Shown here one piece after another: positions 1 through 9,117 of a stretch of DNA of 64,000 nucleotides. Positions within the stretch are counted from its first letter, which is position 1, and the number at the start of each line of letters is the position of its first letter. The notes under the pieces are model-generated. The model did no database searches. It was not told the DNA's origin and was given only the letters and a program-made list of their open reading frames with translations. This stretch comes from Leptolyngbya iicbica LK. Lineage in GTDB: Bacteria; Cyanobacteriota; Cyanobacteriia; Phormidesmidales; Phormidesmidaceae. Both the position numbers and the translations under genes were made by a program. The stretch covers positions 310,001-374,000 of the forward strand of contig NZ_QVFV01000004.1 of assembly GCF_004212215.1 (NCBI RefSeq), written 5' to 3'.

Positions 1-303
1 CGCGCCTTGGCCGAAGGGGCTGGCATCGGCTTTGCCAAGTTCATCACCCGCAAAAACGGCGAAATTTTAGGCGCACATATGGTGGGGCCAGCGGCGGGGG
101 AACTGATTCACGAAGTGGTGTTGGCGATGAGTTACAAACTCAAAGTCGGGGCGCTGAAATCCATCATTCACATTTATCCCACCCTGGCCGAAATCAACAG
201 CAAAACGGCGCTACAGCTCACTAAGCAAACCTATGCCAAGAATACGCGGTTGCAAAATTTGCTGCGGCGATTTTTTGATTTTCGGCGATCGCTGGGCCGC
301 TAA
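1..303 (+). CDS. Pyridine nucleotide-disulfide oxidoreductase, C-terminal part (partial)
   Basis: The reading frame is open from the first base, so the gene begins outside the window. What remains is about 100 residues of the dimerisation domain of a FAD/NAD(P)-dependent disulfide oxidoreductase (dihydrolipoamide dehydrogenase or mercuric reductase family). The segment ILGAHMVGPAAGELIHE, followed by the histidine in IIHIYPTLAE, is the family's interface signature; that His-x-x-x-Thr region normally completes the active site of the partner subunit. After the domain there is a basic tail ending RRFFDFRRSLGR. The substrate cannot be told from this piece. The family call is firm; the specific enzyme is not. 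Confidence 0.8.
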   Translation, partial: RALAEGAGIGFAKFITRKNGEILGAHMVGPAAGELIHEVVLAMSYKLKVGALKSIIHIYPTLAEINSKTALQLTKQTYAKNTRLQNLLRRFFDFRRSLGR

Positions 304-415
304 CTGCCGCTGCCCATCGTGGGATACAGTGCCATCAGTCGCCCTACCCGCATCATGGGGGCAATCGCTCTGGTGACTGCTACCTCAACTGCTCAACTGT
401 CAAGGATCTGCCTTC

Positions 416-1453
416 ATGGACCGTCAACGTCAGGGTTTTCTGGTATCGGGGCGAGTCTATCTCATCATTGCTGTCTTGATTTTTGGGGCCGCCAACGCCG
501 TGACGCGACAACTCACCGATCTAGGGGCCGCGCATTTTGTCGATGGTCATAATCCGGTCTCGGCTTGCAATGTCTTGTTTGTGGGGAATGTGTGTGCGTT
601 AGGTTTGCTAGGGATGCTCTATCACCGGCAGTTACGGCCTGGGGTGTTGCGGCAGATGGCGGGTCGGCAGTGGGCGATTCTCACCCTGATTGCCATTGTG
701 GGCGGGGCTTTGGTGCCCATGCTGATCTTTACGGCGCTCTCGATTACGGCGGTGAATAACGTGGTGCTGATCAGTCAGCTCAGTGCGCCTCTAGCCCTGG
801 CGCTGTCGGCGGTTTTTCTTGGGGCGCGAGTCAATGTGGCGGTCGCGCTGGGGGCGATCGTGGCGTTTGTCGGGGTGGCGCTGACGGTATTGCTCCCCAC
901 CGCTAGCCCAGATTCTGTGGAGACGACGATGGGGCTCACGATTGGCAAAGGCGACCTCTTGGTGCTGGTGGCGGCGGTTTTGCAGGCGATCGCTAACCTG
1001 ATTAGCAAAATTAGTCTCCAGACCGTGCCGCTCGGCTTTTTCAATGTTTATCGCACCCTGGTCGGCACCGTGTTCTTCTTCGTGGCGACCATCGTTCTGT
1101 TCGAGCCGAGCCATTTTATGGATGTGACGTCTCCCTTTTTGTGGCAATGGATGCTGCTGTACAGCGCGGTGATTGTGGTGGGCGGTCAACTAGCTTGGTT
1201 TGCGGGGCTCAAAAAGAGCACCGCGAGCGAAATTTCCCTGGCGACTGCGTTCACTCCCATCGCGGGCGTTTTGGCGGCGTATCTCATCTTGGGTGAGGTG
1301 CCGACCGTGGCGCAGTATGTGGGCGGCGCGGTCATTGTCGTCGGGATTGTGCTGAACCAAATCGGCGTGCAACAACTGAATCGCGCCACGCCATTGCCCA
1401 AGCCCCCGACGCCCGCAGCGATGAACGACAAAGTGCTCTACAAAGGGGTGTAG
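416..1453 (+). CDS. EamA/DMT-family permease
   Basis: A 345-residue inner-membrane protein with about ten hydrophobic segments in two similar halves (roughly residues 13-155 and 175-315). This is the internal duplication typical of the drug/metabolite transporter superfamily (EamA domains). The first half carries the usual start of the fold (LIIAVLIFGAANAVTRQL) and the second ends with LGEVPTVAQYVGGAVIVVG, a common DMT ending. The tail is short, Pro-rich and cytoplasmic. The substrate is unknown; relatives export amino acids, nucleobases or small drugs. The ATG at 416 starts just before the first membrane segment. It lies 140 bp upstream of gshB on the same strand, so the two could be co-transcribed. 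Confidence 0.85.
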   Translation: MDRQRQGFLVSGRVYLIIAVLIFGAANAVTRQLTDLGAAHFVDGHNPVSACNVLFVGNVCALGLLGMLYHRQLRPGVLRQMAGRQWAILTLIAIVGGALVPMLIFTALSITAVNNVVLISQLSAPLALALSAVFLGARVNVAVALGAIVAFVGVALTVLLPTASPDSVETTMGLTIGKGDLLVLVAAVLQAIANLISKISLQTVPLGFFNVYRTLVGTVFFFVATIVLFEPSHFMDVTSPFLWQWMLLYSAVIVVGGQLAWFAGLKKSTASEISLATAFTPIAGVLAAYLILGEVPTVAQYVGGAVIVVGIVLNQIGVQQLNRATPLPKPPTPAAMNDKVLYKGV

Positions 1454-1592
1454 CCATGGCGGGACCGGCGCTATGGAGACAGCATCAACGCTGGCCACCG
1501 CCGCCGCCAACGGCAGCAGACACCGGCCCGTGATGGGCTGAGTCAGCGTGAAACGTGCCACAATCGACCAGGGTTAGCCAAAGGACTTTATT

Positions 1593-2564
1593 GTGAAATT
1601 TGCCTTCATCATTGATCCGATTCATTTGCTTGATCCGGGGCACGATACCAGCGTCGCCCTGATGGAAGCTGCCCAAGCCTGCGGTCATGAGGTGTGGGTG
1701 ACGGCGGCTGAATGGCTCGGGGTCGAGATGGGGCGGGCGATGGCGCGGATGCAACCCGTTACCCTAAAGCCCGTCACCCTGGGCGAAAATCGTTGGCTGG
1801 CGGAACGAGACTGGTACAGTCTGGGCGAGATGGTTTACCAGCCGCTGGAAAACATGGATGTGGTGATGATGCGGACCGACCCGCCGGTGACCATTCCTTA
1901 CCTCTACACCACCTATGTGCTGGACTATGTGGACCCGACGAAGACACTGGTGATGAACTCGCCTCAGGGATTGCGAGCCGCCAATGAGAAAATGTACGCG
2001 CTCCAATTCACCCAGGCGATTCCTGAAACCATTGTGAGTCGTGATAAAGCGGTGATTGCGAAAACGGTGGAACGCTGGGGACGCGCCGTGCTGAAACCTT
2101 TGGGGGGCAAAGCAGGCGAGGGCATTTTGTTCTTAGAACAGGGCGATCGCAACCTCAACTCGATGATCGAGATCAGCACCCAGCAGGGTCGCGAGCCGGT
2201 CATGATCCAGACTTACTTGCCCGCTGCCAAAGACGGCGATAAGCGCATCATTTTGCTAGATGGTGACCCCATTGGTGCGGTGAATCGCATTCCTACGGGC
2301 AACGAGTTTCGCGGCAATATGGCGGTCGGCGGACGGGTGGCCCAGGTCGAAATTACGGAACGCGATCGCGAAATCTGCGACCAACTCGCCCCCACCCTGC
2401 GCCGCGATGGCCTCATGTTTGTGGGCATCGATATCATCGGTGGCTATCTCACTGAGGTGAATGTCACGAGCCCCACCGGCATTCGCGAAATCGATCGCCT
2501 CGATAATGTCAGCCTGGGTAAGCAGGTGGTGGCATGGATCGAGAAAAAACTGGCCCAAAACTAG
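1593..2564 (+). CDS. gshB: Glutathione synthetase
   Basis: ATP-grasp ligase that joins gamma-glutamylcysteine and glycine to make glutathione in the cytosol. The protein is 323 residues, normal for bacterial GshB, and starts with the typical KFAFIIDPI strand at a GTG codon. The ATP-grasp core is visible: KPLGGKAGEGILFL near residue 167, the GDKRIILLDGDPIGAVNR strand near 215, and the Mg/substrate motif EVNVTSPTGIREID near 288. No gshA homologue lies next to it. No Shine-Dalgarno stands out before the GTG, but the N-terminal match to the family supports this start. Confidence 0.95.
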   Translation: MKFAFIIDPIHLLDPGHDTSVALMEAAQACGHEVWVTAAEWLGVEMGRAMARMQPVTLKPVTLGENRWLAERDWYSLGEMVYQPLENMDVVMMRTDPPVTIPYLYTTYVLDYVDPTKTLVMNSPQGLRAANEKMYALQFTQAIPETIVSRDKAVIAKTVERWGRAVLKPLGGKAGEGILFLEQGDRNLNSMIEISTQQGREPVMIQTYLPAAKDGDKRIILLDGDPIGAVNRIPTGNEFRGNMAVGGRVAQVEITERDREICDQLAPTLRRDGLMFVGIDIIGGYLTEVNVTSPTGIREIDRLDNVSLGKQVVAWIEKKLAQN

Positions 2565-2642
2565 GGTTGAGTGGCTGAGTAGTTGGGGCGTTGGGTGGTT
2601 GGGAGTCGAGGGCTTGCCTCAGTCATACAACGTTCGAGAAGT

Positions 2643-2657
2643 CAGGCAAGATGCCTG
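2643..2657. repeat. AGA-loop palindrome
   Basis: CAGGCA-AGA-TGCCTG, a six-base-pair stem with an AGA loop in the 250-bp gap between gshB and tex. It shares the loop with the copies near 29972 and 59556; the stem sequence differs, so its membership in the same family is tentative. Confidence 0.5.
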
Positions 2658-2814
2658 GCTCCCCTGCTCTCTAGCTCCCCTGCCTCCTCTGCGCCAGGCC
2701 ATTGCCGAACTAACGACGCTTTTAGTTGGGTCGCGGGGACGTGAGGGGTAGGGCGATCGCACCCCAACGCAAATGCTAGACTACAGCCCTGATAGCTGTT
2801 TTCTAAGTGCGTTC

Positions 2815-5148
2815 ATGGCCGATTTGACTCAACTGCTGGCAACCGAATTAGACCTTCCGGCTCGCCAGATTGATGCTGCCCTCGCCCTGTTGAACGAGGG
2901 GGCGACGGTGCCCTTCATTGCGCGGTACCGCAAGGAGCGCACCGGGGGGATGGATGAGGTGCAGTTGCGATCGCTGCAAGAGCGCTACGCCTACCTGACG
3001 GAACTCGCTGACCGGAAGCAAACCATCCTCAAATCCATTGCCGATCAGGGCAAGTTGACCAAGGAACTGGAAGCGAAAATCCGGGCCTGCACCCAGAAGA
3101 CCGAACTCGAAGACCTGTATCTGCCCTACAAACCGAAGCGTCGCACCCGCGCCACCATCGCCAAAGAAAAAGGGCTGGAACCCCTGGCCGATCGCCTTGC
3201 TGACCACAACCGACCCGACGCCCCGGTGTTGAATTTGTCCCAAGCGGCGGCGGAATTTGTGAATCCCGAAGCTGGCGTTGAGAATACCGAGGATGCCCTA
3301 AAAGGGGCGGCAGACATCTTGGCCGAGGCGGTGGCTGAGCGGGCCGACTTGCGGGCGTGGGTGCGGGACTATTTGCTGAAGTCGGGCGTCTTTCAATCGC
3401 GCATTGACGACAAAATTCCCGCAGGCAGCACCAAGTTCGAGCTGTATCGCCAGTACGACAACCCCGTCAGCAAAATCGCCCCTCACAATCTGCTGGCCCT
3501 GCTGCGGGGCCAGCGGGAAGACGTGCTGAGCCTGGAGCTGGCCTTTGACACGGATGCAGTGCTGCGCCATTTGGAGTCGTCCGTGATTCGCACCCGCGAA
3601 CCGGAACTCCGCCAGTTTTACCAAGACCTGATTCAAGATGCCTTTGCGCGGCTGATGAAAACGTCGCTGGTGAACACCGTCATTGCCGAGAAAAAAGCCT
3701 GGGCCGATGAGGAGTCGATCCAAACCTTTGAGGCGAATTTGCGGGATCTGCTGCTGGCTCCCCCGGCGGGCATGAAGCCGACGATCGCGATTGATCCCGG
3801 CTTTCGCACCGGCTGCAAAGTGGCTGTCATTGACCAAACGGGGCAGTTCCTGCACTACGAAGCGATCTTTCCCCATCAGGTCCAAGCCCAGCGAGAAAAA
3901 GCGGCGGCGACATTGGCGGGGTTGATTCAAAAATACGAGGTGGCGCTGATTGCGATCGGCAATGGCACCGCCGGACGCGAGACGGAAGCCTTTGTGAACG
4001 AAGTGTTGCAGCCCCTGTCCCAAAAGCCGACCAAGGTGATGGTGAATGAGGCTGGGGCGTCGGTGTACTCCGCCAGTGAGGTGGCGATCGCGGAATTTCC
4101 TAACTTGGATGTGACGGTGCGCGGAGCCATCAGCATCGGTCGTCGCCTGCAAGACCCCCTGGCGGAACTGGTGAAAATCGACCCAAAATCCATTGGTGTC
4201 GGGCAATATCAGCACGATGTGGATCAAAAGCGGCTGAAACAAAAGCTGGCGGATACGGTGGAAAGCTGCGTGAACTACGTCGGCGTCGATCTCAACACCG
4301 CTTCGACGGAGCTGCTGACCTACGTGTCGGGCATCAGCGCGACGTTGGCGAACAATATCGTGCAGTACCGTAACGAGAACGGGGCATTTCGCGATCGCAA
4401 AGCCCTGAAAAAAGTGCCCAAACTTGGCCCCAAAGCCTTTGAACAGGCGGCAGGTTTTTTGCGCATTCGCGGCGGCGACAATCCCCTCGACAACACCGCC
4501 GTTCACCCCGAGCGCTACGGCATCGTCGCGCAAATCCTCCAAGATTTGCAGGTCAATCCGAAGCAATTAGGCACGACCCAAGAACTGCAAGGGTTACCGC
4601 TCCAACAGGTGAACCTGAAACGCTACATCACCGATGAAGTAGGCGAGCCGACGCTGCGCGATATTTTGGCAGAGTTAGAAAAACCCGGTCGCGACCCGCG
4701 ATCGCAGTTCGTCACCGCCCAATTTCGCGACGATATTCAGACCATGGCCGATTTGCAACCCGGCATGAGTCTGGAGGGAGTCGTCACCAACGTGGCCAAC
4801 TTCGGCGCGTTCGTGGATATCGGCGTTCACCAGGACGGCCTCGTCCACATTTCGCAACTGGCCGATCGCTTCGTCAAAGATCCGAAGGACATCGTCAAAG
4901 TCGGCCAAGTCGTGACTGTCCGGGTGATGGAGGTAGACGAAAAGCTGAAGCGCATTAGCCTGTCGATGCGATCGCCCGATGGTGACGGGAGTAGTCAATC
5001 TCGCCCGTCCCAAAAGTCTGGCACCGCCAAGCCCCAAAGCAAAAAAGGGCGATCGGGCCAAGGCAAGTCCAAAGCTGCACCCCCGAACTCGACCACGACG
5101 GCCGCGCCCACTCTGCAAGACTTGAAAGCCAAATTCAACAAACGCTAA
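2815..5148 (+). CDS. tex: Tex-family S1 RNA-binding protein
   Basis: Transcription accessory protein Tex, a nucleic-acid-binding protein related to eukaryotic Spt6. The frame is open from an ATG at 2773, but the second ATG at 2815 (MADLTQLLATELDLP) fits the family's N-terminus better, giving 777 residues. Domains in order: helical N-terminal Tex domain (PFIARYRKERTGGMDEVQL); YqgF/RNase H-like domain starting IAIDPGFRTGCKVAVID; a helix-hairpin-helix segment (LNTASTELLTYVSGI...NNIVQYR); and an S1 domain (GVVTNVANFGAFVDIG...GLVHISQL). A basic low-complexity tail of about 55 residues follows. A long open frame on the opposite strand inside this gene is a shadow. Confidence 0.95.
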   Translation: MADLTQLLATELDLPARQIDAALALLNEGATVPFIARYRKERTGGMDEVQLRSLQERYAYLTELADRKQTILKSIADQGKLTKELEAKIRACTQKTELEDLYLPYKPKRRTRATIAKEKGLEPLADRLADHNRPDAPVLNLSQAAAEFVNPEAGVENTEDALKGAADILAEAVAERADLRAWVRDYLLKSGVFQSRIDDKIPAGSTKFELYRQYDNPVSKIAPHNLLALLRGQREDVLSLELAFDTDAVLRHLESSVIRTREPELRQFYQDLIQDAFARLMKTSLVNTVIAEKKAWADEESIQTFEANLRDLLLAPPAGMKPTIAIDPGFRTGCKVAVIDQTGQFLHYEAIFPHQVQAQREKAAATLAGLIQKYEVALIAIGNGTAGRETEAFVNEVLQPLSQKPTKVMVNEAGASVYSASEVAIAEFPNLDVTVRGAISIGRRLQDPLAELVKIDPKSIGVGQYQHDVDQKRLKQKLADTVESCVNYVGVDLNTASTELLTYVSGISATLANNIVQYRNENGAFRDRKALKKVPKLGPKAFEQAAGFLRIRGGDNPLDNTAVHPERYGIVAQILQDLQVNPKQLGTTQELQGLPLQQVNLKRYITDEVGEPTLRDILAELEKPGRDPRSQFVTAQFRDDIQTMADLQPGMSLEGVVTNVANFGAFVDIGVHQDGLVHISQLADRFVKDPKDIVKVGQVVTVRVMEVDEKLKRISLSMRSPDGDGSSQSRPSQKSGTAKPQSKKGRSGQGKSKAAPPNSTTTAAPTLQDLKAKFNKR

Positions 5149-5269
5149 ATCTAACCGCTCTCTAATCCCGTTGTCCCATCCTCCTGGCAAATCGTCGCCC
5201 TGCCGACGGTCTCCGGCCACTCGGCAGTTTAATGTAGTGAGAGGATAAGCCAAGGCGGGATGAGAAAAA

Positions 5270-6313
5270 ATGCTGTCAAACTTGCCAAAGTGGGCGATCG
5301 CGGGCCTCGCGTTTCCCCTAATTGTGTTGAATGGCTGGCTCTTGTATCGCCTGGGATCACTGCTACAGCCCGTCCCCAGCATCATTGCCACTGCTAGCCT
5401 GATCGCCTTTTTGCTGGATTATCCCATCGCCTTGCTGCAACGCCGGGGCTTGTCACGGGCGCTAGCGACAGCGGCGGTCTTGCTAATTGCTTTAGCCGCG
5501 GCGATCGTGCTGGTCATCTTTTTGGGACCGCTGGTGTGGCAACAGCTCAATGACTTTGCCGAGAGCCTGCCCCGGCTGATTGAACTCGGTAAAAACCAGT
5601 TGCTGCTGCTCAACGAACAGCCCTTTCTGCAAAACCTGCCCCTCGATTTAGAGGAAATCACGATTCAGGCGGCCAATCGGCTATCGTCGGCGCTGCAATC
5701 GGCCACTAGTCAGGTCATTAGCGTCACCCTGAGCACCATCAACAGCACCCTCAATTTGTTGATCACGCTGGTGCTGAGTCTGTTGCTGGTGCTCAACGGC
5801 GAGCGCCTGTGGAATGGCCTGCTCAGCTGGCTACCTCCCAACCTGCAACAAGAAACCCGCGATTCGCTGCAACCCAGCTTTCAGGGTTACTTTTCGGGAC
5901 AGGCGACCCTGGCGCTGATTTTGGCGACCGCCGAGTCGATCGCCTTCGTCCTGCTAGACGTCCCCTATGGTCTATTGTTTGGGATTGTGATTGGCTTCAC
6001 TAGCCTGATTCCCTTTGGTGGCACCGTCGCGGTTTTGGGCATTAGCGTGTTGCTGAGTTTCCAGTCCATCACTCTGGGGCTCGAGGTGCTAGTCGTCGCC
6101 GCCATTCTGGGCCAGATTAACGACAACGTCATTGCTCCCAAACTGATTGGAGGTGTCACGGGTCTCAATCCGGCAGTCGTCGTGGTTGTGCTGTTGGTAG
6201 GGGCTAAATTTGCGGGCTTTCTCGGCTTATTACTGGCAGTGCCCACCTCCAGTTTCATAAAAAAAGTGGTCGATGCCCTGCGATCGCCCACGGCGATGTC
6301 AGAAGCCTCGTAA
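5270..6313 (+). CDS. AI-2E family transporter (PerM/TqsA-like)
   Basis: A 347-residue polytopic membrane protein of the AI-2 exporter-like family (PF01594). The family hallmarks are the N-terminal pair of membrane segments (PSIIATASLIAFLLDYPI), a central soluble helical stretch (residues about 100-150), and the C-terminal part with IVIGFTSLIPFGGTVAVLG and NDNVIAPKLIGGVTGLNPAVVVV. Members have been linked to quorum-signal export or Na+/H+ antiport; the cargo here cannot be inferred. The ATG at 5270 follows a weak upstream region. The next gene, a VUT-type permease, starts 67 bp downstream on the same strand. Confidence 0.85.
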   Translation: MLSNLPKWAIAGLAFPLIVLNGWLLYRLGSLLQPVPSIIATASLIAFLLDYPIALLQRRGLSRALATAAVLLIALAAAIVLVIFLGPLVWQQLNDFAESLPRLIELGKNQLLLLNEQPFLQNLPLDLEEITIQAANRLSSALQSATSQVISVTLSTINSTLNLLITLVLSLLLVLNGERLWNGLLSWLPPNLQQETRDSLQPSFQGYFSGQATLALILATAESIAFVLLDVPYGLLFGIVIGFTSLIPFGGTVAVLGISVLLSFQSITLGLEVLVVAAILGQINDNVIAPKLIGGVTGLNPAVVVVVLLVGAKFAGFLGLLLAVPTSSFIKKVVDALRSPTAMSEAS

Positions 6314-6380
6314 AGGTTTGCTGCCCATGCTGCTCACTAGACGCTTTTAACTCACGATTGACTGTCCCCTCAAAATTGCT

Positions 6381-6908
6381 ATGTCGAGAAAATACGTTAT
6401 CAACGCCCTCATCTACATCCTGGCCACGCTGGGAGCCAACTACACCGCTGCCTGGTTCATCCCCTTCCCCATCTTTGGTCAGGTTGCTGTCGGTACGTTC
6501 ATTTTTGGCATCACCTTTACCCAGCGCGACAAGCTGCACGGAGCTGGACGCAAATGGGTCTACGGCACGATCGCGATCGCGGCCCTGGCGAATGTGATCA
6601 TGAGCGCGGTGCTGGCGGTGCCCCTGCGGATTATTGCCGCTAGCTTTCTGGCGATCGTCCTGGCCGAAACCGCCGACACCGAAATTTATCAAAAGCTCTT
6701 GCGCTATCCCTGGTTGGTGCGGGTGGCGGGCAGCAATGCGGTGTCCATTCCCCTCGACACGCTGCTGTTTACCCTGGTGGCTTTTGCAGGCGTGCTCTCG
6801 ACCACCGAGATCGTGTCGCTACTGTTCGGCGAAACGATTACCAAATATGCGATCGGCATTCTGGTCGCCCTCTGGCGCGAAGGCAAATTCATCTGGCAAG
6901 AGAGTTAG
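6381..6908 (+). CDS. VUT family permease (DUF165/YhhQ-like)
   Basis: A 175-residue protein with about five to six hydrophobic helices. The arrangement and the motif GQVAVGTFIFGITFTQRDKLH, followed later by ETADTEIYQKL and SNAVSIPLDTLLFTLVAF, match the VUT (DUF165, YhhQ) family. Some members take up queuosine precursors such as preQ0. It lies 67 bp after the AI-2E family gene on the same strand. The family call is good; the substrate is an inference from family members and no queuosine gene is in view. Confidence 0.7.
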   Translation: MSRKYVINALIYILATLGANYTAAWFIPFPIFGQVAVGTFIFGITFTQRDKLHGAGRKWVYGTIAIAALANVIMSAVLAVPLRIIAASFLAIVLAETADTEIYQKLLRYPWLVRVAGSNAVSIPLDTLLFTLVAFAGVLSTTEIVSLLFGETITKYAIGILVALWREGKFIWQES

Positions 6909-6977
6909 CGGCTGTCAGGCTGGGGGCAGTGACTAAGCCAGATATGTCCGGGTGGGTTTCGATGAGGATGAAGGTGT

Positions 6978-7008
6978 CTTAAGATTTATTTTAGAAAGTA
7001 AATCTAAG
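6978..7008. promoter_or_regulatory. Inverted repeat upstream of the isoaspartyl peptidase gene
   Basis: CTTAAGATTTA (6978-6988) and TAAATCTAAG (6999-7008) form a ten-base-pair A+T-rich inverted repeat with a single bulged A and a ten-base spacer, 37 bp before the start codon at 7046. It could be an operator or a weak terminator of the upstream permease gene. There is no T-run that would make the terminator reading strong. Confidence 0.35.
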
Positions 7009-7045
7009 CAAACTTTTCCTTGTAGAACGGGCTGCATACTCATCC

Positions 7046-7975
7046 ATGTCTAACTCCTACTCCCTAATGATCCATGGTGGATCCGGTTCCCTCGAAGATT
7101 TGAAGTACGAAGCAGGCGAAGCAGAATTTAAGCAAAGCATTCACGCCATTTTGGAAAAAGGTCGCCAGCGGTTAGCCCGGGGCGATCGCGCCCTCGACGT
7201 GGTGGAATATTGCGTCACGCTGCTCGAAAACGATCCGCTGTACAACGCCGGACGCGGTTCCGTGCTCAATGCCAGAGGCCAAGTCGAAATGGATGCGGCG
7301 CTGATGAATGGGGCCGATTTGCGGGCGGGTTCCGTCGCCTGTGTCAGCGAAATCAAAAATCCGATTGCCCTGGCTCGCCACGTGCTCAACCATGGCAAAC
7401 ACGTGCTGCTAATGGGGGAAGGCGCGATGGAATTTGCCAACCTTTGCGGGCTGGAGCGCTGCCACGAAGACTATTTCATCACCCCCGCCCGTATCGAACA
7501 GTTGAAAGAAGCCAAAGCGGCCGGGCGCATCACCCTTGACCATGAGCGCGTCACTATGGCCGAAAAGCTTGGCACCGTGGGCGCAGTGGCCCGTGATGTT
7601 TACGGCGATCTTGCTGCTGCGACGTCCACCGGGGGCTTGGTGAATAACCACTGGGGCCGCGTGGGCGATACGCCGATCATTGGGGCGGGTGTCTTTGCCG
7701 ATAACGAATCTTGTGCGGTGTCGGCTACGGGCTACGGCGAAGAATTTTTGCGCACAGTGTTGGGTAAAACCATCGCCATGTTTATGCAGTGGCGTGGCTT
7801 GGATGTGGCCGCTGCCGCTGAAGCGGGCATCGAATATCTGGTCAACCGCGTACAGGGCGAAGGCGGCGTCATCGTCGTTGATGCCGATGGCCGCTGTGCC
7901 TCTGCCCAATCGACCACGGGGCTGATCTGCGGCTGGATTGAGCACGGCGGCGAAGCTCACTGCACGTTGGGGTAA
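7046..7975 (+). CDS. iaaA: Isoaspartyl peptidase / plant-type L-asparaginase
   Basis: Ntn-hydrolase of the T2 family that cuts beta-aspartyl peptides and L-asparagine. The 309-residue precursor is expected to cleave itself before Thr177 in the motif GTVGAVARD, giving alpha and beta subunits; Thr177 then becomes the nucleophile. Other family marks are MIHGGSG at the start, NAGRGSVLNARGQVEMDAALM near residue 68, and AAATSTGG near 190. It probably serves protein repair or asparagine/cyanophycin dipeptide breakdown; cyanophycin genes are not in view. The start at 7046 gives the normal N-terminus. Confidence 0.93.
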   Translation: MSNSYSLMIHGGSGSLEDLKYEAGEAEFKQSIHAILEKGRQRLARGDRALDVVEYCVTLLENDPLYNAGRGSVLNARGQVEMDAALMNGADLRAGSVACVSEIKNPIALARHVLNHGKHVLLMGEGAMEFANLCGLERCHEDYFITPARIEQLKEAKAAGRITLDHERVTMAEKLGTVGAVARDVYGDLAAATSTGGLVNNHWGRVGDTPIIGAGVFADNESCAVSATGYGEEFLRTVLGKTIAMFMQWRGLDVAAAAEAGIEYLVNRVQGEGGVIVVDADGRCASAQSTTGLICGWIEHGGEAHCTLG

Positions 7976-8187
7976 ATCGACAGCGGCGATCGCTCTCCCC
8001 TCCTCGCCAACTTTCAAAGCCGGGAAAGATTGGGCGATAGTCTGAGCGATCGCCCTCGATACAGCCAGAGCACATCAGATCCCGGCATTCAGCCTGTTGA
8101 CCATTCGCACGGTTCCACCAAGACCCATTGACCTTGCGAACTCTACTAGTTCCTTGGCTCCCCTGCCCTTTCGCTATTAATACCGAA

Positions 8188-8658
8188 TTAATACCGACTC
8201 TTCAGCGCCCGCTCAACTTCTCGCTTCTCTTGCTTGCGTTTTAGCGAATCGCGCTTATCGTGCAGTTTTTTACCCTTAGCGAGAGCCAGCGTCACCTTAA
8301 TCCAGCCCCGCACCACATAAATTTTAAGCGGCACCAGAGTCAGCCCTTTCTGCTCAACCTTGCCAATCAGCTTGCGGATTTCGCCCTTGTGCAAGAGCAG
8401 TTTGCGCGTACGGCGTGGGTCATGGTTGTATTGCTGAATCGTGGTGCTATGGGGCGAAATATGGACGTTATGCAGCCAAATTTCGCTGTCTCGAACCTGG
8501 GCAAACCCATCTCTCAAGTTGGCCTTGCCTGCCCGAATCGACTTCACCTCGGTGCCTTTGAGTTCAATTCCCGCTTCAAAGGTCTCCAGCACCTCATATT
8601 GATGACGGGCCTGGCGATTATCACTCAGAATTTTGTAGCCGTTATCCGAATCCGCCAT
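8188..8658 (-). CDS. smpB: SsrA-binding protein SmpB
   Basis: Protein partner of tmRNA in trans-translation, rescuing stalled ribosomes. The 156-residue length, the core [32 protein letters not shown], and the basic tail [21 protein letters not shown] are all typical. The tmRNA gene itself is not in this window. The yciI-like gene ends 9 bp upstream of this start on the same strand, so the two likely share a transcript. Confidence 0.96.
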   Translation of the reverse strand: MADSDNGYKILSDNRQARHQYEVLETFEAGIELKGTEVKSIRAGKANLRDGFAQVRDSEIWLHNVHISPHSTTIQQYNHDPRRTRKLLLHKGEIRKLIGKVEQKGLTLVPLKIYVVRGWIKVTLALAKGKKLHDKRDSLKRKQEKREVERALKSRY

Positions 8659-8667
8659 AGCGCTCTT

Positions 8668-8934
8668 TTACTCCACCACAATGCACCATTCGTGCAATTC
8701 GTATTCCACACATCCGTTTTGAATTAGCGGGTCGGCTGCGACGATCGCCTCCGCTTCCGCCAGCGATGCTGCCTGAAACAGCAACATGCCGCCGCCGCGT
8801 TCAGCCCAATACCCGGTACGGGCCTGATGTCCCTGGGCAATCAAGTCTTTCACATAGGCGACATGGGCGGGCACATGCTGGTCAAAAGCCGCCTTGTGGA
8901 TGATTCCTCGTTCAATTTTGACGAACCAGGGCAT
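8668..8934 (-). CDS. YciI family protein
   Basis: An 88-residue protein with the YciI/ferredoxin-like alpha-beta fold (PF03795). The family pattern is VPAHVAYVKDLIAQGHQARTGYW near residue 20 and the C-terminal ADPLIQNGCVEYELHEWCIV, which holds the conserved Asp-Pro pair. YciI proteins are small enzymes or dimers of mostly unknown role; the conserved His-Asp pair has been proposed to be catalytic. It is first in a two-gene unit with smpB (9 bp gap). Confidence 0.85.
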   Translation of the reverse strand: MPWFVKIERGIIHKAAFDQHVPAHVAYVKDLIAQGHQARTGYWAERGGGMLLFQAASLAEAEAIVAADPLIQNGCVEYELHEWCIVVE

Positions 8935-9117
8935 GGAAATTATCTATAAACCTCACGTTAGCGAAATTCATTAACCTGTTAAAAGGTCGGTTTGTACACC
9001 TCATCCGGCCATCCAGGCTGGGGGTTGGCATGTCTTACTAGCATACTGATCCCATTCGCCTTGCCCGATAGATCGTAACGGAAAGCCACACCCGCCAGCG
9101 CGATCGCCCTCTGCCCC

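Noticed and set aside
3298-4566. 422-codon open frame on the minus strand inside tex
   Set aside because: It lies wholly opposite a strongly conserved gene; its translation has the His/Arg/Gln-rich look of an antisense shadow and no family pattern.
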